A DNA stretch of 64,000 nucleotides, taken from assembly GCF_001949145.1 (NCBI RefSeq), contig NW_019091365.1, positions 2,012,207 through 2,076,206 of the forward strand, in the 5' to 3' direction. The DNA is from Acanthaster planci. Taxonomy: Eukaryota > Echinodermata > Asteroidea > Valvatida > Acanthasteridae. Below the pieces are notes generated by a model that was not told where the DNA came from, ran no database searches, and saw only the letters and a program-made list of their open reading frames with translations. The translations under genes and the position numbers were made by a program. Every line of letters starts with the position of its first letter. The first letter of the stretch is position 1. Below are positions 1 through 9,012 of this stretch, piece by piece.

Positions 1-1500
1 ACTACCTTTTTTTAAAACTTAACCCTTCGGATCACATTTCCAACTTCAAATAAAAATTTAAAAAGGCATCTCTACCGGGATTCGAACCCTGCACCCCTTA
101 CTTTGGAGCACAACACTTTCCCTCAGAGCCACAAACATCTCTGATGAACACTGCCCTTTTTTTTAAACTTAACCCCTCGGATCACATTTCCAACTTCAAA
201 TTGAAATTTAAAAAGGCATCTCTACCGGGATTCGAACCCAGCACCCCTTACTTTGGGGCACGACACTTTCCGTCAGAGCCACAAACATCTCTGAAAACCA
301 CTACCTTTTTTTGAAACTTAACCCTTAGGTGTACATTGAAAACTTCAAATTGGAATTTAAAAAGGCATCTCTACCGGGATTCGAACCCAGCACCCCTTAC
401 TTTGGAACACGACACTTTCCCTCAGAGCCACAAACTTCTCTGAAAACCACTACCTTTTTAAAACTTAACCTTTAGGTGTACATTGACAACTTCAAATTGA
501 AATTTAAAAAAGCATCTCTACCGGGATTCCAACGTCACACCCCCCAATTTGAAGGACGACCCTTTCTCACATAGCCACAAACTTCTCGAAGAAAACAACT
601 TTTTTTTTGCCTAACCCTTTGGTTTATATTTACAACTTCAAATTGAATTTAAAAAGGCGTCTTTATCGGGATTCGAGCTTAGCATCCTTTCCTTTGGGGC
701 AAAACACTTTCGCACAGAGCCACAAACATCTCTGAAGGACCCTACCTTTTTTAAAAATAAATCGTTAGGTTTATATTCACAACTTCAAATCGAAAGTGAA
801 AAAGCTGTCTCTACCGGGATTCGAACCCTGCACCCCCAACTTTGGAGCACGACACTTTCTCACACAGCCACAAACATCTCTGAGGAACACTTCCTTTTAA
901 AAAAAACTCAACCCTTAGGTTTACATTTTCAACTTCAAATTGAAATTTAAAAAGGCTTCTTTACTGGGATTTGGACCCTTCACCCCCTACGTTGGAGTAC
1001 GGCACTTTTTCACAGAACCACAAACATCTCAGAAGAAAACCTGTAGTTTTTTATACACTGTATTTAACCTTAGGTTTGAGTTTATAAAAATTTTAAAAAG
1101 ACTGTACGGAATTCGAACCCAGCACCTCATACTATACGCTGAACATATACATAACCTTCAGGTTTGAATTAATAATTTGAAATTGAAAGAGGAGTCTTCT
1201 GAATTTGAACCAGCTTCCCACACTTTCCTGCACGGCGCTTCCACATTAAGGCCCAATATCTATGAAACAACACTGATTCCTTAATAAAGTGGAATTTCAA
1301 AAAGTGTCTGCACCTTGATCTGAACTCATTATTTCAGATTTCGAAAATGACGCTTCAACAATACGCCACGAACAGCTCTTGGGAAACCGAGATTTTTAAA
1401 GCTTAACCTTACGTTTAATAAGTGAATTGGAATTAAAACATATCTACCTGCATTAGAATCCACCGTATCATGTTTACGTACACAGCACTTCCATACTACT
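1..1500 (-). repeat. Tandem array of ~148-bp tRNA-derived units
   Basis: The motif CTACCGGGATTCGAACCC or a decayed form of it recurs near 68, 219, 367, 514, 656, 807, 953, 1096, 1190, 1300 and 1438, so the period is about 141-151 bp before the spacing breaks down. Read on the minus strand, each unit has a perfect or near-perfect tRNA B box (GGGTTCGAATCCC), an anticodon-arm-like stem (CCCC, 7-nt loop, GGGG) and an A-box-like TGGCTCTGAGGG. No 5' acceptor half pairs with the 3' half, so these are tRNA-derived units and not functional tRNA genes. Between the tRNA-like parts lies a conserved AT-rich spacer (AACTTAACCC...CAACTTCAAATTG). Units 1-3 are nearly identical and later ones decay progressively, which is the usual look of an array edge. 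The array is cut by the left end of the window. Confidence 0.8.
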
Positions 1501-1662
1501 ATACTACACAGATACAATACCGAACACTGCTGTCACACTGAGAGGCCCTGCGCTTCCACGACACGTCACACTCGACTTTCAAAGCACAGCTCGATTTTTT
1601 CCAATTTCAGGAATTATCAAGTGAATCGCTAAAGGAAGGGGAGAGGACTGAGAGAATAAAAT

Positions 1663-1742
1663 GTATGTTCGGGGATTCGAACCCTGCTTCCCGCACTCGG
1701 GAATATAAATATAGTACTCCCATTTCGCCACAATGAATTGGA
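1663..1742 (-). pseudogene. tRNA-like relic (class II-like, long variable arm)
   Basis: On the minus strand there is an A-box-like TGGCGAAATGGGAGTAC. About 30 bases later comes a variable-arm-like hairpin (CCCGAGTGCGGG), followed by a T arm with a perfect B box (CAGGGTTCGAATCCCCG). The anticodon arm is AT-rich and does not fold convincingly, and the acceptor ends do not pair. It is better read as a tRNA-derived SINE head or a dead tRNA than as a working gene. It is unlike the array units to its left, which lack the long variable arm. Confidence 0.4.
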
Positions 1743-2107
1743 CAGAAAAAATTCTCCCCCACAAGTAGTGAGGGGGAGTCTGCTAGGGAATACCTACGCA
1801 CAAACTACAAAATTTCCTTTCACCACTTAATATTTGCCATTCGCTAAAAATTTGATAGAAGTAGGGATAGGCCGACTCTGCCGCAAAATGATAAACGTCC
1901 TATAGGTACCCGACCCTTTTCAACCGCCAAAATCCAAAATTAGCAAAATCGAAAAAACGTCATATTCCTACGCGACCCTTTTTCCAAAAATAATTTTCGC
2001 CGTACAATTGATCTCTGAAAATATCAAACCCCGGCCCAAACGGCGAAAACGGGCTGCCCTCCGAAAATTCTGAAATAAATTTCTGCCTTTGATCCGTATT
2101 CCCCAAA
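1743..2107. other. Non-coding stretch, nothing recognised
   Basis: No convincing frame or repeat is visible. It separates the tRNA-like DNA from the run of plus-strand small frames. A minus-strand open frame through 1968-2297 lies opposite the RPB6-like frame and shows no recognisable motif, so it is taken as a shadow. Confidence 0.5.
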
Positions 2108-2320
2108 ATGGACCTAACCTTTGCCACTCAGTTCGAATACGCCAAATTAGTCGCGGCTCACGCAGCGTGGTTAACTGTAAACGGCTGTGAAACGAAAGTT
2201 GATTTAATCGAGCAAACGAAACTGGACGAACAGAGCCAAAGGCATCACATTTGCTTGGTGAGAAAAACAAACTACGGAAATAAAATTTATCAGCCAAAGC
2301 AAATATTCCCAGTGATTTGA
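2108..2320 (+). CDS. Small RPB6/RpoK-like protein (tentative)
   Basis: This is an intact 70-aa frame starting at ATG 2108. Residues 5-19 (TQFEYAKLVAAHAAW) follow the RPB6/RpoK/omega signature order: S/T-x-F/Y-E-x-A, then a basic residue, a hydrophobic residue, a small residue and A. Lys replaces the usual Arg, and His and Trp stand at the later Arg and Gln positions. Archaeal RpoK is about 60 aa and viral RPB6 homologues are about 100 aa, so the length is compatible. In its family the protein would be a small assembly subunit of a DNA-dependent RNA polymerase. It is the first of a series of co-oriented small frames with 30-60 bp gaps, a viral-style layout. A host RPB6 is longer and usually has introns, so a viral or element-borne copy is more likely if the match is real. 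The resemblance is short and may be chance. Confidence 0.35.
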   Translation: MDLTFATQFEYAKLVAAHAAWLTVNGCETKVDLIEQTKLDEQSQRHHICLVRKTNYGNKIYQPKQIFPVI

Positions 2321-2352
2321 TCGATTAAAATTAAAAAAAAAAAGAAACAGAA

Positions 2353-2797
2353 ATGAAAGAGCAAAAAACCAACGTAAATTGTTATTTTTGTAAAGACACG
2401 GTTCGATCTGTTAACGTGTTAGATGCTGTCGATTGTATTCACTGTTTAAATTTGAACGGTATCTTTGAATGCATCAATTACAAAGAATGGCACGACTGCC
2501 ACAAACGTAACGACTGTACAAAATGTACCCAGTGTTCGACTTGCAGTGATTGCGTATTTTGTTCCAATTGTTTTGATTGTGGACATTCTTGTGCCTTGGA
2601 TAGTTGCGAATCTTGTTTTGGTTACATCAATTGCAGAATGTGTCGATTGTGACGATTGTATTAGCTGCGTTATTAATTGTATTGGATTAGATGGAATGGA
2701 CCATGTCGTCTTAGTAGATGGCCGTCACAAAAGAATTAGGCATAAAGGAGAAGACGATTTACCGCCTAATTCTGAATCTAATCTGGATGCTAAGTAA
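2353..2797 (+). pseudogene. Cysteine-rich CxxC-repeat protein, frameshifted
   Basis: The frame opens at ATG 2353 and gives 99 aa to a stop at 2650. More than 20 residues are cysteine, and in the middle they fall at almost every third position (for example DCTKCTQCSTCSDC). The same pattern continues past the stop in another frame (CVDCDDCISC), which runs to 2797. A frameshift near 2630-2650 therefore splits one gene. The downstream part ends in a charged, non-cysteine tail. Period-3 CxxC arrays suggest metal binding or a disulphide-linked repeat fold. I do not recognise the family. It starts 33 bp after the RPB6-like frame, in the same orientation. Confidence 0.5.
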
Positions 2798-2940
2798 TAT
2801 GATCTGGGCTTAATAATTGAATATAACGTGGATATAGAAAATGTAACAAGAATAGAGCCTAATGAAAATTTAATAGACGCGGCAGATTAACCCTCAGAAA
2901 AATGAAAAAACATTCCCACCCAAAATACAAACTCAGAAAC

Positions 2941-3735
2941 ATGTCAACCCAAATTTACATCGTAACCGCCGACCACGAACGTCTCAATGCCAACAACAAC
3001 GATCCCAATACGGTCCTTTTGACCCCAGCTGACTGATTATTACCAACCCCGTGATAAAAGAAGGTACCAATGTATCTCAATGCTATTCTCCCATTTATTA
3101 TAATCACGATGGCAAAGAAACGCGCATGCTGGTTATGATGACAGATACGACTTGTTACGGCATAAATCCCGTCTATAAATTTGGCACGCGAGATAAAACT
3201 GTCGATAACATCGTTGGCCAGCAAATCTGTTATCAAGTACAAAAGCCCATGATGCGTATACTTGATGATATAAATTTGACGGCTAACAACTTTATCGAAG
3301 AGCAAGCTACAGTCTATCGTTCCGTCTTGCACAATAAACGCTTACAAAGCCAATCGCGATATCGAAGATTTAAACCAAGTAGAATACGTAGTTAAACCGG
3401 CTTACACAAACATCGAATGCACGTTAAAATAGATTCTTATGCTTCCTTGTTTGACCATCGAAAGAGACCCATTACATCGTCGAATATTGAGAAATACGAA
3501 CAAACGATGTGATGCCCAATCGTTTATTTATCCCAAAGACGTTATTATGGTACTCACGGCTCGTTGTCGTGTGGAGCCGTGTTTGACACACAGTATCAAC
3601 AGTTATGTTGAAAATTAGAAATGACGGCATTATTTCAAACAAAGCGGCATTGCAAGCATTTAGAGGATTTGACGATATAAAATCAGAAGAATCAGAACCA
3701 AAATCAGAAACGCCTGTGAAATTAAAGTTGGATTA
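2941..3735 (+). pseudogene. Broken virus-like or element gene, unknown family
   Basis: A start at ATG 2941 (MSTQIYIVTADHERL...) runs 31 codons to an in-frame stop at about 3034. The coding signal continues in a second frame as an open stretch to 3395, and further shorter coding-like pieces follow in changing frames to about 3735. The piece at 3051-3395 is rich in YY, DTT and IGQQ-type turns and has no membrane segment. The continuous order of pieces, always on the plus strand, indicates a single decayed gene of about 250 residues. I do not recognise it. Several disabling changes make it non-functional. It sits between the cysteine-rich gene and another broken frame. Confidence 0.4.
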
Positions 3736-3739
3736 AACT

Positions 3740-4160
3740 TGATGAAATATTTCAAGCCTCGGTTGTTCTTGGAAGAAGAATGCCCGCACGCGAATAAAGA
3801 TTACAGCCTTATACAGATTTTGAAGTAGAAAACGTAGGCGGCAAATACAATCAGCGTTTTGTTTATCAAAAGCCCAAATCTAAAACGAACAAAATATTTG
3901 AACAATTAGACGTCAAATTGACTACCGAACAAGCGGGTCTCATAGAAAACAAACTAAACCAAGTTTTAGCAGGCAAGATTTACACAGGCAAACCACTCAG
4001 AGCTTTAATTGCTGTATGTTATCAAGACGTGACGACAGAAACTGAAGATAAAGTAAAAGTCCTGTCTCAAGTCTCGGAGAAACATTGGTGCGATGCCGTA
4101 AATAAATGTAGAAAATAAATTAGAAAATACCATCGATAATTTAAAAGTTGACAAGGCCAT
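3740..4160 (+). pseudogene. Broken small gene of the same cluster
   Basis: Coding-like pieces start near 3740, and the longest open piece is 3918-4118 (66 aa, MTTEQAGLIENKLNQVLAGK...). Upstream, residues of a related open stretch (YTDFEVENVGGKYNQRF) join it in frame from about 3810. The composition is hydrophilic, with Lys, Glu and Thr, and amphipathic helices are likely. The 3' end decays into an AT-rich run. No domain is recognised. It belongs to the same co-oriented cluster and is probably a relic. Confidence 0.3.
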
Positions 4161-4236
4161 ATAAGTCAAAAAAGTAAGCCCGGAATACATTAAGGATTTC
4201 CTGCTTACGAGTTTTTAAAATGTTTTTAAAAAGTGA

Positions 4237-4833
4237 AGGATTAAATTTACAATACTGTTATCAGAATTAGAGGCAGAAAGCTCGGTTTTGTTTTATGGCG
4301 TAATTAGAGATTATCTTCAAGCAAACGAGGCAGGGAATCTAGAAGAATTCAGCGTCACAGACTATTTTAAAGAAAACTATTTTAAACATGCGAGTTCCAC
4401 TTATAGCGAATTAAGTTATGTGGCGCTTTTGTCTCGAGAAAAAGCGGATATTTATATAGAAGCCCGCTGCATCGCTTTGGAATTCATTCGAGAAGGATTT
4501 TTAGGTGACAACACAGATGAAAGAACGAGAACCATTAGAGCATTAGTGCAAGGTGGAGAACGCGGTAGTGTCATCATTCCTCCGGCGTTTTACAACGTGG
4601 ATTGGTTCGACTATATTTTAGACGCTATTCCGGGAGTGAGTTTTAAAGTTCACCGCGATTCTAATTTAGTTACAATTATGGTGACAGATTTGAATCTTCC
4701 AAATGTTATTTACAAAATAAACACAAACCCTTTTAAGGAACTTTGGATACATTGCCGAGAAATAAACAATGGAAAACCTTCATACGTATTGTGTAGCGTG
4801 TTAGACCCGAGCAAAAGCTTAAACCACTTGTAA
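4237..4833 (+). CDS. Hypothetical ~198-aa virus-like protein
   Basis: This is the longest intact frame of the cluster. It is open from 4237 to the stop at 4831-4833, and 181 residues lie downstream of 4288. There is no ATG at the head of this frame. An ATG at 4220 lies in another frame and runs into a stop, so a frameshift near 4255 is likely. The protein is mixed alpha/beta, with acidic N-terminal helices (YLQANEAGNLEEF), a central EARCIALEFIREGF helix and a C-terminal half that looks like beta strands (SVIIPPAFYNVDWFDYILD). There is no transmembrane segment, no zinc ligand set and no recognised catalytic motif. Codon use looks coding, with third positions mixed, so it has decayed less than its neighbours. 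Its function is unknown. Confidence 0.45.
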   Translation, partial: RIKFTILLSELEAESSVLFYGVIRDYLQANEAGNLEEFSVTDYFKENYFKHASSTYSELSYVALLSREKADIYIEARCIALEFIREGFLGDNTDERTRTIRALVQGGERGSVIIPPAFYNVDWFDYILDAIPGVSFKVHRDSNLVTIMVTDLNLPNVIYKINTNPFKELWIHCREINNGKPSYVLCSVLDPSKSLNHL

Positions 4834-5072
4834 ATAGACAAATAGGGAGTTTTGAATTTTTGATAAGAAACAATCGAGGAGAAGTCATCAACAATAAAGA
4901 CGGCACAATTATAATCGAGATAGACTTTTTAAAAACGCATATATAATAAAAAGACTCGACTCAACGAACGTTGAGTCCAACAGCTACCCAGACTTAAACG
5001 GTACCAAGAAGCAACTAAAGTTTACCGCCTTCAAAAGATCGAAGACACCGCGGGCAAATCTTACAAAGCGTA

Positions 5073-5554
5073 ATGCCAGAGAAACTCCTTAAACGGCTGC
5101 TCACCGCATTAGATTACGTGGAATATGCAACAGAAGCATTGGGCGCTACGTCGGCAGCCATAGGCATTCCCACGCTGTCCGTGGGGGACGCTAGCCCGTC
5201 GGGCTAGTGATGGAAGGCATCGCTATCGGCGCGTTTGGTTGTTATGCTTTGTTGAAATACGCCAGTCGCCGGTTGTCCCACAAAACCAAGAAACACGATC
5301 AAATCCGCATGCTTGCCGACGCCAAATTAAACACCATCGATGAATATGTTCCACACGCGATCGAAGAATCTTTATCCAACTTTAGCCAGATGGGCGCCGA
5401 CTTTAGTCAATTACCAATAGTGGTCAATAAAGACTACTTTTTTAGCGCCGTATCTCACAATTTAACCACAACTTATAAGTTACCAAAAGTGAAACGGCAA
5501 AGCGGTAAACGGTTGGGTTACAGATCCCATATCGTTTTATCAAAACCAATTTAA
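5073..5554 (+). pseudogene. Broken small protein with Gly/Ala-rich hydrophobic segment
   Basis: ATG 5073 opens a frame rich in Ala and Gly (ATEALGATSAAIGIPTLSVG) that ends at a TAG at 5205-5207. The reading continues 2 bases out of frame from 5207-5210 to 5554, beginning with a hydrophobic stretch and going on to a basic and then alpha-helical part (KKHDQIRMLADAKLNTIDEY). The switch coincides with a 17-bp perfect hairpin at 5191-5207. The hydrophobic Gly/Ala segment followed by a helix-rich KHDxIRxLAxxKLNTI stretch reminds me of small element-borne proteins seen in other invertebrate genomes, but this is memory and not a database match. It is probably not functional because of the break. Confidence 0.45.
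5191..5207. repeat. 17-bp perfect hairpin interrupting an ORF
   Basis: Two 8-bp arms (CTAGCCCG and CGGGCTAG) flank one T. The right arm contains the stop codon that ends the upstream frame. The frames on the two sides differ by 2 bases, which is the shift a 17-base insertion causes (17 = 2 modulo 3). Confidence 0.8.
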
Positions 5555-5683
5555 TTTTGCTGTCTATTGCGCGACGACGGCATGTGGAGTAGGATTCGAC
5601 CTACTGTCCACGTCTAAACCATTGTTAAGCGTTGTTTAGTTTTCACGTGTACTACACGGTGAAAAAACTTAAACGACTGCGTC
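5555..5683. other. Intergenic gap with a loose repeat of the ORF region
   Basis: This is a short spacer between two cluster genes. It holds GGAGTAGGATTCGACCTACTGTCC, an imperfect hairpin (GTAGGATTCGACCTAC). No start codon or frame of interest is seen. Confidence 0.35.
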
Positions 5684-6046
5684 ATGCCTATCCCAAGTGA
5701 CGATATTTTTAACACGTCGCACAATAATTACGATCACCGGAAATTTACAGACACCTGCCGACTGTTTAATGTCGATCAAAACAAGTCGTTTAAACAAACG
5801 AGGGATACTATATCAAACGGATTGGAAACCGCTTATTATTACGACAACGGTTATATACCAGTCCCAGGTAAAAATTACGACGCCCAAGATTTACATGTAA
5901 CCAATGGCAAATACGCAAGCTCTACTTACATGAGCTTCGGGTGTGTAGATTTGGCGTTTACTTCCCCCTGCAATAAAAAGGCCAATTTGAATAATAAAAA
6001 AAGCATTATTTATACAATGAAAAGAGCAATAAAAAGAACAATTTGA
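5684..6046 (+). CDS. Hypothetical protein, last frame of the virus-like cluster
   Basis: ATG 5684 opens a 120-aa frame. Residues 1-100 are diverse and rich in Asn, Asp and Tyr (MPIPSDDIFNTSHNNYDHRK), without a hydrophobic segment. The last ~20 residues (Lys, Asn and Ile rich) come from the AT-rich short repeat that starts near 5975, so the true C-terminus has probably been replaced by repeat DNA. I do not recognise a family. It is on the same strand as the preceding frames. It could be a truncated structural protein, since the Tyr/Asn/Gly-rich composition fits a beta-rich protein, but this is inference. Confidence 0.35.
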   Translation: MPIPSDDIFNTSHNNYDHRKFTDTCRLFNVDQNKSFKQTRDTISNGLETAYYYDNGYIPVPGKNYDAQDLHVTNGKYASSTYMSFGCVDLAFTSPCNKKANLNNKKSIIYTMKRAIKRTI

Positions 6047-6375
6047 GTCATAAACGGAGCAATTTGAACAATAAAAACAGCAATTTATACATTAAAAAGA
6101 CCAATTTATACCATAAAAAGACCAATTTAAAAATATAAAGTTTATTTTGAACAATAAAAATAAAAGATCCGTTCGAGAAATGAAAAGAATATATTTTAAC
6201 AATGAAAAGATCAATTTACACAACAAAGAAATCAATTTGAACGATATAAAGAACAATTTGAACAATGAAGAGTAAAAGAGTAACAAAACGAGTAAAAGAG
6301 CAATACATAGATCAGTTTGAGCGATAAAAAGACCCATTTGAACAATAAAACAATGAAAAAATAAACAATGAAATA
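5975..6375. repeat. AT-rich short tandem repeat (~20-24 bp unit)
   Basis: A unit close to AGACCAATTTGAACAATAAAA recurs about 15 times with changes (GAGCAATTTGAACAATAAAA, AGACCAATTTATACCATAAAA and similar). It joins the end of the virus-like cluster to the zinc-finger gene. The hydrophobic minus-strand frame across 6092-6337 is a translation of this repeat. Confidence 0.75.
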
Positions 6376-6471
6376 TGCAAATCAGAAGCAGTAAATATGT
6401 GTATATTTAGGATACATGGAACGCTTTCACTTGTTTCGTGTCATTTAAAGGTCATCCTTCGCAGAGTCAAC

Positions 6472-7020
6472 ATGAATGGTGTTTATACAGCCAAGCCCTA
6501 TGCTTGTCACCAGTGTGACAAATGCTTCGGACGGAAGTTTAATTTAGAGAGGCACATGGAAAATATCCATGTTGAGGAGGAATCAGACATGAATGAAGCT
6601 GACGAAAACTTGGATTCTGTTGAGGAGGTCGATGACAAAACCTCGGATGAAGACAATTCAGATTTGGAAGACAATGCCGCCTACCAAGATTGGCTGGCTG
6701 AAGCTAGAGAAACAAATAGGGAGATGAGGGATGAAAAATATGACAAGTACGTCAACGAAGGCATGGATGAAGATCAAGCCAGGCAGAAGGCAAACAGAAA
6801 GACCCTCTGGGCAGTCAAACAAGACTTTTTTGACAACTATAAGGAGTTCCTGTCAAGTTACCTATATGTGAGGGAAAATGAAACTCACAAGGACATTGTG
6901 GATGATCTCGATGAAAAACTTGATAAAGGCATGAACGTCAACAAAGCCTTGAATAGAGTTTTGCCTAAACATGCTGAAAAATTTGCCGGACTGTTTCATG
7001 ACGAAGAGGAGCATGCCTAA
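6472..7020 (+). CDS. C2H2 zinc-finger protein with acidic linker, single exon
   Basis: An intact 182-aa frame starts at ATG 6472. The frame is open further upstream to 6397, but those residues look non-coding and 6472 leads directly into the finger. Residues 11-32 form one C2H2 finger (CHQC, 12 residues, H, 4 residues, H). It is followed by a Glu/Asp-rich low-complexity linker (about 35-75), then a helical region with the DEDQARQKANRKTLW and DIVDDLDEKLDKGMNVNKAL segments and an acidic end. There is no intron, in contrast to the host genes here. One finger alone is weak for DNA recognition, so the C-terminal helical part probably mediates protein contacts. Similar one-finger acidic proteins are known to me from invertebrate mobile DNA, but the family cannot be named here. 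The frame is undamaged beside decayed neighbours, so it is either younger or under selection. An AATAAA lies at 7176-7181. Confidence 0.7.
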   Translation: MNGVYTAKPYACHQCDKCFGRKFNLERHMENIHVEEESDMNEADENLDSVEEVDDKTSDEDNSDLEDNAAYQDWLAEARETNREMRDEKYDKYVNEGMDEDQARQKANRKTLWAVKQDFFDNYKEFLSSYLYVRENETHKDIVDDLDEKLDKGMNVNKALNRVLPKHAEKFAGLFHDEEEHA

Positions 7021-8911
7021 AAGATAAAAGTCTGTAGAGACAAATGGTTCCAAAAATAATGAGTACATTTAATAACTCTCATTTCAAAGTTAACAAACTT
7101 CCGGTAATCACCCTTGTAGTAATTCTTGAAATTACTAAGATAATTATTGTAAAAAATCAATGAGGAACAACGAGAAATAAAACGGTACCAGTACAAACCT
7201 GCCAGAAACCAATATGTGAAGTCCACCGAATTTGTTTTGTGTTATACTTATCGGTATGACTATCGAATAATAATTCTCAGATCAGATATTGGCCGGAACT
7301 TCTACACAATATTCCACAGCACGACGAATAAATTTACCCCTTTGCTACGTATTAAAAATCCCCAACTGACGTCATGCCACCCCCAGAATTCTTAATTTTA
7401 CATAATGCTGTATTTTACATTTAGGCTCCGCAATAAAGAACAAGAGTAACGCTCCGCTCTGACTGAATTTTTGAAACGTATACATGTACAGGGTAACGGG
7501 ACGTAAAACACTCTAGTTCAAAGGATTACAAAATTCAGCTAGGGACAACAGAGTCTTCTTCCCGTATCGATCAAATATCGGCAGCCATAGTCAGCCAAAC
7601 CCAAGACCGCTAACATGTGGGCGCCCTCTCTTCCTCAGTGTCCAAAGGTTAAGTCAGACCAACGCTCACTTCCAACGTACACAATGTAATCATTAACACG
7701 TTAGTCTGCCGACGCAGCTCAGCGCTACATACAGTCCATTATCTAGGGATTATCCCTCTCATTAACCGGCGGCAGGAGCTGTCTATCGTGTAGGGATTAT
7801 CGCTTCCTACTCCTTGATTACCTTAGGATTGCCTGGTGGGCCAGTCAGTATACCATCACACACTATATGACTCATCCTCTTTCATGATGTTGTGCCATAA
7901 TTTCATAAGCAAGGTCAAATTGTACCAAAAATTTTTACCCCGTGCTAGGACTTATTCCTATTTTATCTCATACACCAGGGTCAACCTGTACCAAACTTTC
8001 TGACCTTATCCTATGCCTATCCCTTACCAAAGGTCATTCTGTACTATAATTTTTCACCCTAGACCTCATTCCTATTCATATCGATATCATATTATTATTA
8101 TTCTTATGAATATTAATGTGACCTTTTGCCATTTTTGTCGCAAAGGTCAAACTGTACCAAACAGTCCCCCCACTACTTTTACATGAAAACCATTTAAGAA
8201 TGGCAGCTTAATGGTGGTTGTAACATTTAAAAAAAGGCCATCCAAATGTATGTCCCCACTCAGGGGCATATACCTTACAGAATGTAAACGAGCCTTGCTC
8301 TTTACGCAAATCATCGTAATACTGGTATGTACTATATCCCCTGCCCATGGGATATTCGAGGATGCGCTGGGCAGCCTACAATAAAATGATGCCTCGTAAA
8401 CGAAATAAATATCCAGCGGGGCAGGATACCTACTTTCCCACCATGAACAAGACACTTTGCAAGTAAATTTCCTTTTTTTAAAAAAAACAATATATATACT
8501 TTCGTGATCCTTATGCTATTAAGTCTTATTTTCCAAAGACTGCTGACACTGGCTGGGACCAACACAACCGTGAAAGCAGGGTTTGTTATTCAGGGCCTAC
8601 TAATTCGTAAAACTTGTTTACAGTGTCTAACTTGAAGGATATAAGCACAATGTCAACTGAGAGAACGCCTAAATATAAACTATGAGGCCAGCTTACCTCT
8701 ACAATATCGACATCCACGCTTCAGGCGCTGGAAACCGCAGAACGAATATCGAAGGAGTTAGTAGAAACGGCCAATGGGACTCGTAAAGCTGAAGCACGCA
8801 GTGCGCCAACGCCCTAACTCTCGGCATTCCTGAAATGCCTAATGAACCATTCAAGCACGACCGCGCCCATACAGCACCAGCCCTGCGACCCAGCGAGTCA
8901 CGATGGAAAAC
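7021..8911. other. Non-coding region; weak repeats only
   Basis: No gene-like frame is present. It includes an AATAAA 160 bp after the zinc-finger stop, a degenerate ~65-bp tandem repeat at 7910-8165, and mixed sequence. The minus-strand open frames at 8147-8565 show no known motif. Confidence 0.5.
7908..8165. repeat. Degenerate ~65-bp tandem repeat, about four copies
   Basis: The block AAGGTCAAATTGTACCAAAA, followed by a CC-rich end and a CTTATTCCTATTTTAT tail, recurs at about 7910, 7977, 8029 and 8143 with substitutions. The third copy is extended by an AT-rich insertion (ATATTATTATTATTC). Confidence 0.55.
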
Positions 8912-8992
8912 AAACGCTCAAATAGAGAAACGTGCTGCTTGCGGCACCATAATATGGTGCCGCAAGCAGCACGTTTCTCTATTTGAGCGTTT
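8912..8992. repeat. 81-bp perfect palindrome (40-bp arms, 1-nt centre)
   Basis: Arms 8912-8951 and 8953-8992 are exact reverse complements about one A at 8952. The arms begin AAACGCTCAAATAGAG and meet at CACCATAATATGGTG. The sequence immediately outside the arms does not continue the symmetry. Because of the symmetry, both strands encode almost the same peptide (NAQIEKRAACGTI) across it. Confidence 0.95.
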
Positions 8993-9012
8993 TGATGCAT
9001 ATTATGCATCAA
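8992..9012. repeat. 21-bp palindrome next to the long palindrome
   Basis: The sequence TTGATGCATA, T, TATGCATCAA has 10-bp perfect arms. It begins at the last base of the 81-bp palindrome. Confidence 0.85.

Noticed and set aside
1-1100. Array units as functional tRNA genes
   Set aside because: B boxes are excellent but the acceptor stems do not pair and the anticodon loops lack the usual T33.
6092-6337. 81-aa hydrophobic minus-strand frame resembling a membrane protein
   Set aside because: It is the translation of the AT-rich short tandem repeat.
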